DNA of 64,000 nucleotides from Pseudothauera rhizosphaerae (GTDB lineage Bacteria > Pseudomonadota > Gammaproteobacteria > Burkholderiales > Rhodocyclaceae), in NCBI RefSeq assembly GCF_004801305.1, contig NZ_SSOD01000009.1, positions 97,949-161,948 on the forward strand, written 5' to 3'. Shown piece by piece: positions 61,858 through 64,000 of this stretch. Made by a program: the position numbers and the translations under genes. Within the stretch, counting starts at the first letter, position 1. Each line of letters opens with the position of its first letter. The notes under the pieces were generated by a model. That model worked only from the letters and a program-made list of their open reading frames with translations, searched no databases and had not been told where the DNA came from.

Positions 61858-62286
61858 ATGGGGACCGTCTACAAGTCGAAGATCGACGCTTGGCTCGCCG
61901 TCCTGCTGGTGGGAACGGTGGCCGGGTGCGTCTGGGCGGGCTTCGTGGCGGGGCGGGCCGGCGGCTTTATCGCCTCGTGGTTGTCCGCGCTCCTGTTCAG
62001 CCTCGGTGCGGGCCTGCCCTTGTGGATACTGCTGGGCACGCGCTATGTGCTCGACGCCGAAAGTCTGCGCGTCGAATGCGGCCCCTTCCGCTGGCAGGTG
62101 CCGCTGACAGGGATCACCGCCGTGACGCCCACGTCCAGTTTCCTGTCCAGCCCGGCGCTGTCCCTGGACCGGCTGCGCATCGACTACAAGCCCGGCGCAT
62201 CGGTGATGATCTCGCCGCGGGACAAGGAAGGCTTCCTCCGCCAGCTCGACGCCTTGAGGCGCGAGGCGGCGGGGGAAGGCGGCTGA
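61858..62286 (+). CDS. PH-domain-like membrane protein
   Basis: The 142-aa protein has two membrane helices (AWLAVLLVGTVAGCVWAGFV and SWLSALLFSLGAGLPLWILL) and a C-terminal bacterial-PH-like beta fold (GTRYVLDAESLRVECGPFRW, ITAVTPTSSFLSSPALSLDR, VMISPRDKEGFLRQLDA). Function unknown. It begins 1 bp after the DUF3325 stop, so it shares the iron cluster message, though the link to iron is only by position. Confidence 0.78.
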   Translation: MGTVYKSKIDAWLAVLLVGTVAGCVWAGFVAGRAGGFIASWLSALLFSLGAGLPLWILLGTRYVLDAESLRVECGPFRWQVPLTGITAVTPTSSFLSSPALSLDRLRIDYKPGASVMISPRDKEGFLRQLDALRREAAGEGG

Positions 62287-62298
62287 CGGGCTGCGCCG

Positions 62299-63729
62299 TC
62301 AGCCCTGGCGCAACTGCAGCGCCTGATATTCCAGGAATTCCTCCAGCCCGTACTCGCCGGCTTCCCGTCCCAGGCCCGACTGCCTGAAGCCGCCGAAGGG
62401 CGAGCGCGGGTTGAAGGCGCCGCCGTTGATGTCCACCTGGCCGCTGCGGATGCGCCGCGCAGCGATGATGGCGCGCTCGTCGGTGCCGGCCCACACGGCG
62501 CCGCCCAGGCCGTAGAGGGAGTCGTTGGCGATGCGGATGGCGTCCTCGTCCCCGTCGTGGGGCAGGATCACCAGCACCGGGCCGAAGATTTCCTCCTGCG
62601 CCACGGTGGCGTGCGGGTCCTCGCACACCAGCACGGTGGGGGAGACGAAATACCCCTGTTCCAGCCCCAGGGGCGGCTCGGCGCCGCCGCATGCCAGGCG
62701 CGCGCCTTCGGCGACGCCGCGGCGGATGTAGTCGCGCACGCGGTCGCGCTGGGCGGCGCTGACCAGCGGACCCAGCCGCCTGCCTTCGTCCAGCGCCGGG
62801 CCGAGAGTGAACTTCGCCATGGCCTCGGCGGCGATCCGGGCGGCTTCTTCCAGCCGGGCGCGGGGCACGACGAGGCGGGTATGGGCCGAGCAGGTCTGAC
62901 CGGAGTTGAGCAGGCAACTGGAGACGGTGCCCTTGACCGCGGTGGCGAGGTCCGCGTCATCCAGCACCACGGCGGCGGACTTGCCGCCCAGTTCCAGCGC
63001 CACCTTCTTGACCGTGGCGGCGGCCAGCTCCGCCACCCGGCGGCCGGCGCGGGTGGAGCCGGTGAAGGACACCATGTCCACGCGGGGGTCGCGGGCCAGC
63101 ACTTCGCCCACCACGGGGCCGTAGCCGGTGACCAGATTGAACACGCCCGCCGGCAGGCCGGCCTCGTGGATGGCCTCGGCCAGGATGAAGGCGTTGATGG
63201 GGGCGACTTCGGAAGGTTTCAGCACCACGGTGCAGCCGGCCAGCAGGGCGGGGGCGACCTTGAGCGTGATCTGGTTGAGGGGGAAGTTCCACGGCGTGAT
63301 CGCGCCGACCACGCCCACCGGCTGGCGCAGCACCAGCGAATGGCCGACCCGGCGCTCCCATGCGAAGCCTTCGGCCATGGCCGCGTAGTTCTTCCAGTGC
63401 CACAGGGGGCCGCCCACCTGCACGCGGGCGGCCATCTTGAGCGGCATGCCCACTTCGCGGGCGATGGCCTCCGCCAGTTGCGCGCTGCGCACTTCCAGGG
63501 CCTGGGCAATGCGGCCGATGGCGGCGGCGCGCGCGGCCGGCGGGGTGCGCGACCAGCCGTCGAAGGCGGCCTGGGCGGCGGCGACGGCTGCTTCGGCGTC
63601 GGCCTCAGTGCCGGCTGGGATGCGGGCGTAGACGGCTTCCATGCTGGGGTCGATGACCTCGATGGCGTCGCGGCCGGCCGCATCGGTCCAGCGGCCGCCG
63701 ATGTAGAACTGGGTGCGCTGCAGGGGCAT
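62299..63729 (-). CDS. Aldehyde dehydrogenase family protein
   Basis: The 476-aa NAD(P)-dependent enzyme oxidises an aldehyde to its acid. The catalytic glutamate lies in KVALELGGKSAAVV and the cysteine in LNSGQTCSAHTRL (about residue 282); PWNFPLNQITLKVAPALLAG is the cofactor region and FGPVLVILPHDGDEDAIRIA is near the end. Substrate class is not fixed; the sequence fits general ALDH of the betaine/medium-chain type. ATG 63729 follows AGGAGA. It ends 12 bp from the convergent PH-domain gene. An IS110 element tail lies upstream. Confidence 0.92.
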   Translation of the reverse strand: MPLQRTQFYIGGRWTDAAGRDAIEVIDPSMEAVYARIPAGTEADAEAAVAAAQAAFDGWSRTPPAARAAAIGRIAQALEVRSAQLAEAIAREVGMPLKMAARVQVGGPLWHWKNYAAMAEGFAWERRVGHSLVLRQPVGVVGAITPWNFPLNQITLKVAPALLAGCTVVLKPSEVAPINAFILAEAIHEAGLPAGVFNLVTGYGPVVGEVLARDPRVDMVSFTGSTRAGRRVAELAAATVKKVALELGGKSAAVVLDDADLATAVKGTVSSCLLNSGQTCSAHTRLVVPRARLEEAARIAAEAMAKFTLGPALDEGRRLGPLVSAAQRDRVRDYIRRGVAEGARLACGGAEPPLGLEQGYFVSPTVLVCEDPHATVAQEEIFGPVLVILPHDGDEDAIRIANDSLYGLGGAVWAGTDERAIIAARRIRSGQVDINGGAFNPRSPFGGFRQSGLGREAGEYGLEEFLEYQALQLRQG

Positions 63730-63837
63730 GGGGTTGTCTCCTGTGCTTGTTGGAATCGTGGTGGGATTCTATCTGCTGTGCGGCCGGATGCCGCGCATGG
63801 TGGGAGCAACTGTCTGCAGCAGATTTGTCGTTCAGGC

Positions 63838-64000
63838 TTACAGGGGGTCGCCCGTTCTCCATGTGGTCTGGTGGCGGATCATGGCGTTCAGACGAATGAG
63901 GAGGACGCGCATGCAGGCGACGAGGGCGACCTTGGGGCACTTGCCGCGCTCGCACAGCGTGTTGTAGCGACGCCTGAAGTCATCGTGTTTGCGGATGACC
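63838..64000 (-). mobile_element. IS110-family transposase, C-terminal end (runs off right edge)
   Basis: The last 53 codons of a minus-strand frame end at TAA 63838-63840 and read KHDDFRRRYNTLCERGKCPK, then VALVACMRVLLIRLNAMIRH and QTTWRTGDPL. This is the C-terminal Transposase_20 pattern of IS110-type elements. The 108 bp between it and the ALDH gene should contain the element's end; no terminal repeat was recognised, as IS110 often has none. Confidence 0.8.

Overview
The window is a high-GC chromosomal segment that looks like a betaproteobacterium of the Rhodocyclales (Thauera/Azoarcus-like). This is inferred from protein character (system II CcsBA cytochrome c maturation with a diheme cytochrome c4, a CbbG-like GAPDH, a Mg-type HemB, PmbA/YjgA/Mog) and from gene orders familiar in that group; no rRNA or tRNA gene is present to settle it. 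It is densely coded, about 66 genes on both strands, with no intergenic gap above 300 bases. No CRISPR array, prophage or complete mobile element was seen; only the tail of an IS110-family transposase runs off the right edge.

Layout. 1-5539 (minus): a carbon-metabolism run, inositol-monophosphatase-family phosphatase, a 92-aa unknown, phosphoribulokinase, transketolase, GAPDH and the start of an Epd-like dehydrogenase. 5673-11484 (plus): rsmE, polyphosphate:AMP phosphotransferase, argA, a PAS-PAS-GGDEF protein and yggX, closed by a bidirectional terminator against phoU. 11566-17821: phoU, rpiA, a DUF455 ferritin-like gene, the ccsA/ccsB (ResC/ResB) pair and cytochrome c4. 17952-22095: engB, a structured intergenic region with a candidate minus-strand small RNA, hemB, a GNAT enzyme, and a divergent SDR/LysR pair sharing an operator. 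22100-25942: HAD nucleotidase, bioC, bioB, comF, trmL. 25949-29023 (minus): an operon-like run arsR, rhodanese, grxC, secB, SH3 protein, gpsA. 29152-33882 (plus): gpmA, envC-like, ctpA, a conserved unknown, moeB/thiF.

33938-40031 (minus) is an iron-siderophore operon: ECF sigma (FecI), anti-sigma (FecR), a FecA-type TonB receptor split by a frameshift between its signalling (STN) domain and its plug/barrel, then two tandem paralogous Tat-exported siderophore-esterase-like hydrolases; a Fur-box-like site precedes fecI. 40174-43841 holds ribD, nrdR, glyA and a histidine phosphatase. 43969-47431 is a TRAP transporter (dctQ, dctM, and a convergent dctP). 47595-53103 holds pmbA, yjgA, mog, msrQ, msrP and aroG. 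53176-55214 is a two-component system, divergent from a second TonB receptor (55483-57540), followed by a methyltransferase with a regulatory domain. 59204-61856 is a DUF3649/PepSY/DUF3325 iron-uptake cluster whose promoter region is laid out almost exactly like that of the second receptor (same -35 and same spacing to a Fur-box-like palindrome). A PH-domain protein and an aldehyde dehydrogenase finish the window.

The iron genes (three separate loci, each with a Fur-like site) work as one theme: outer-membrane capture, periplasmic ester hydrolysis and inner-membrane reduction/uptake. The rest is mostly housekeeping. The features most worth a second look are the multi-hairpin RNA candidate between engB and hemB, the split FecA receptor with duplicated esterases, the REP-like palindromes whose ends supply three stop codons, and the persulfide-sensor-like ArsR beside a rhodanese.
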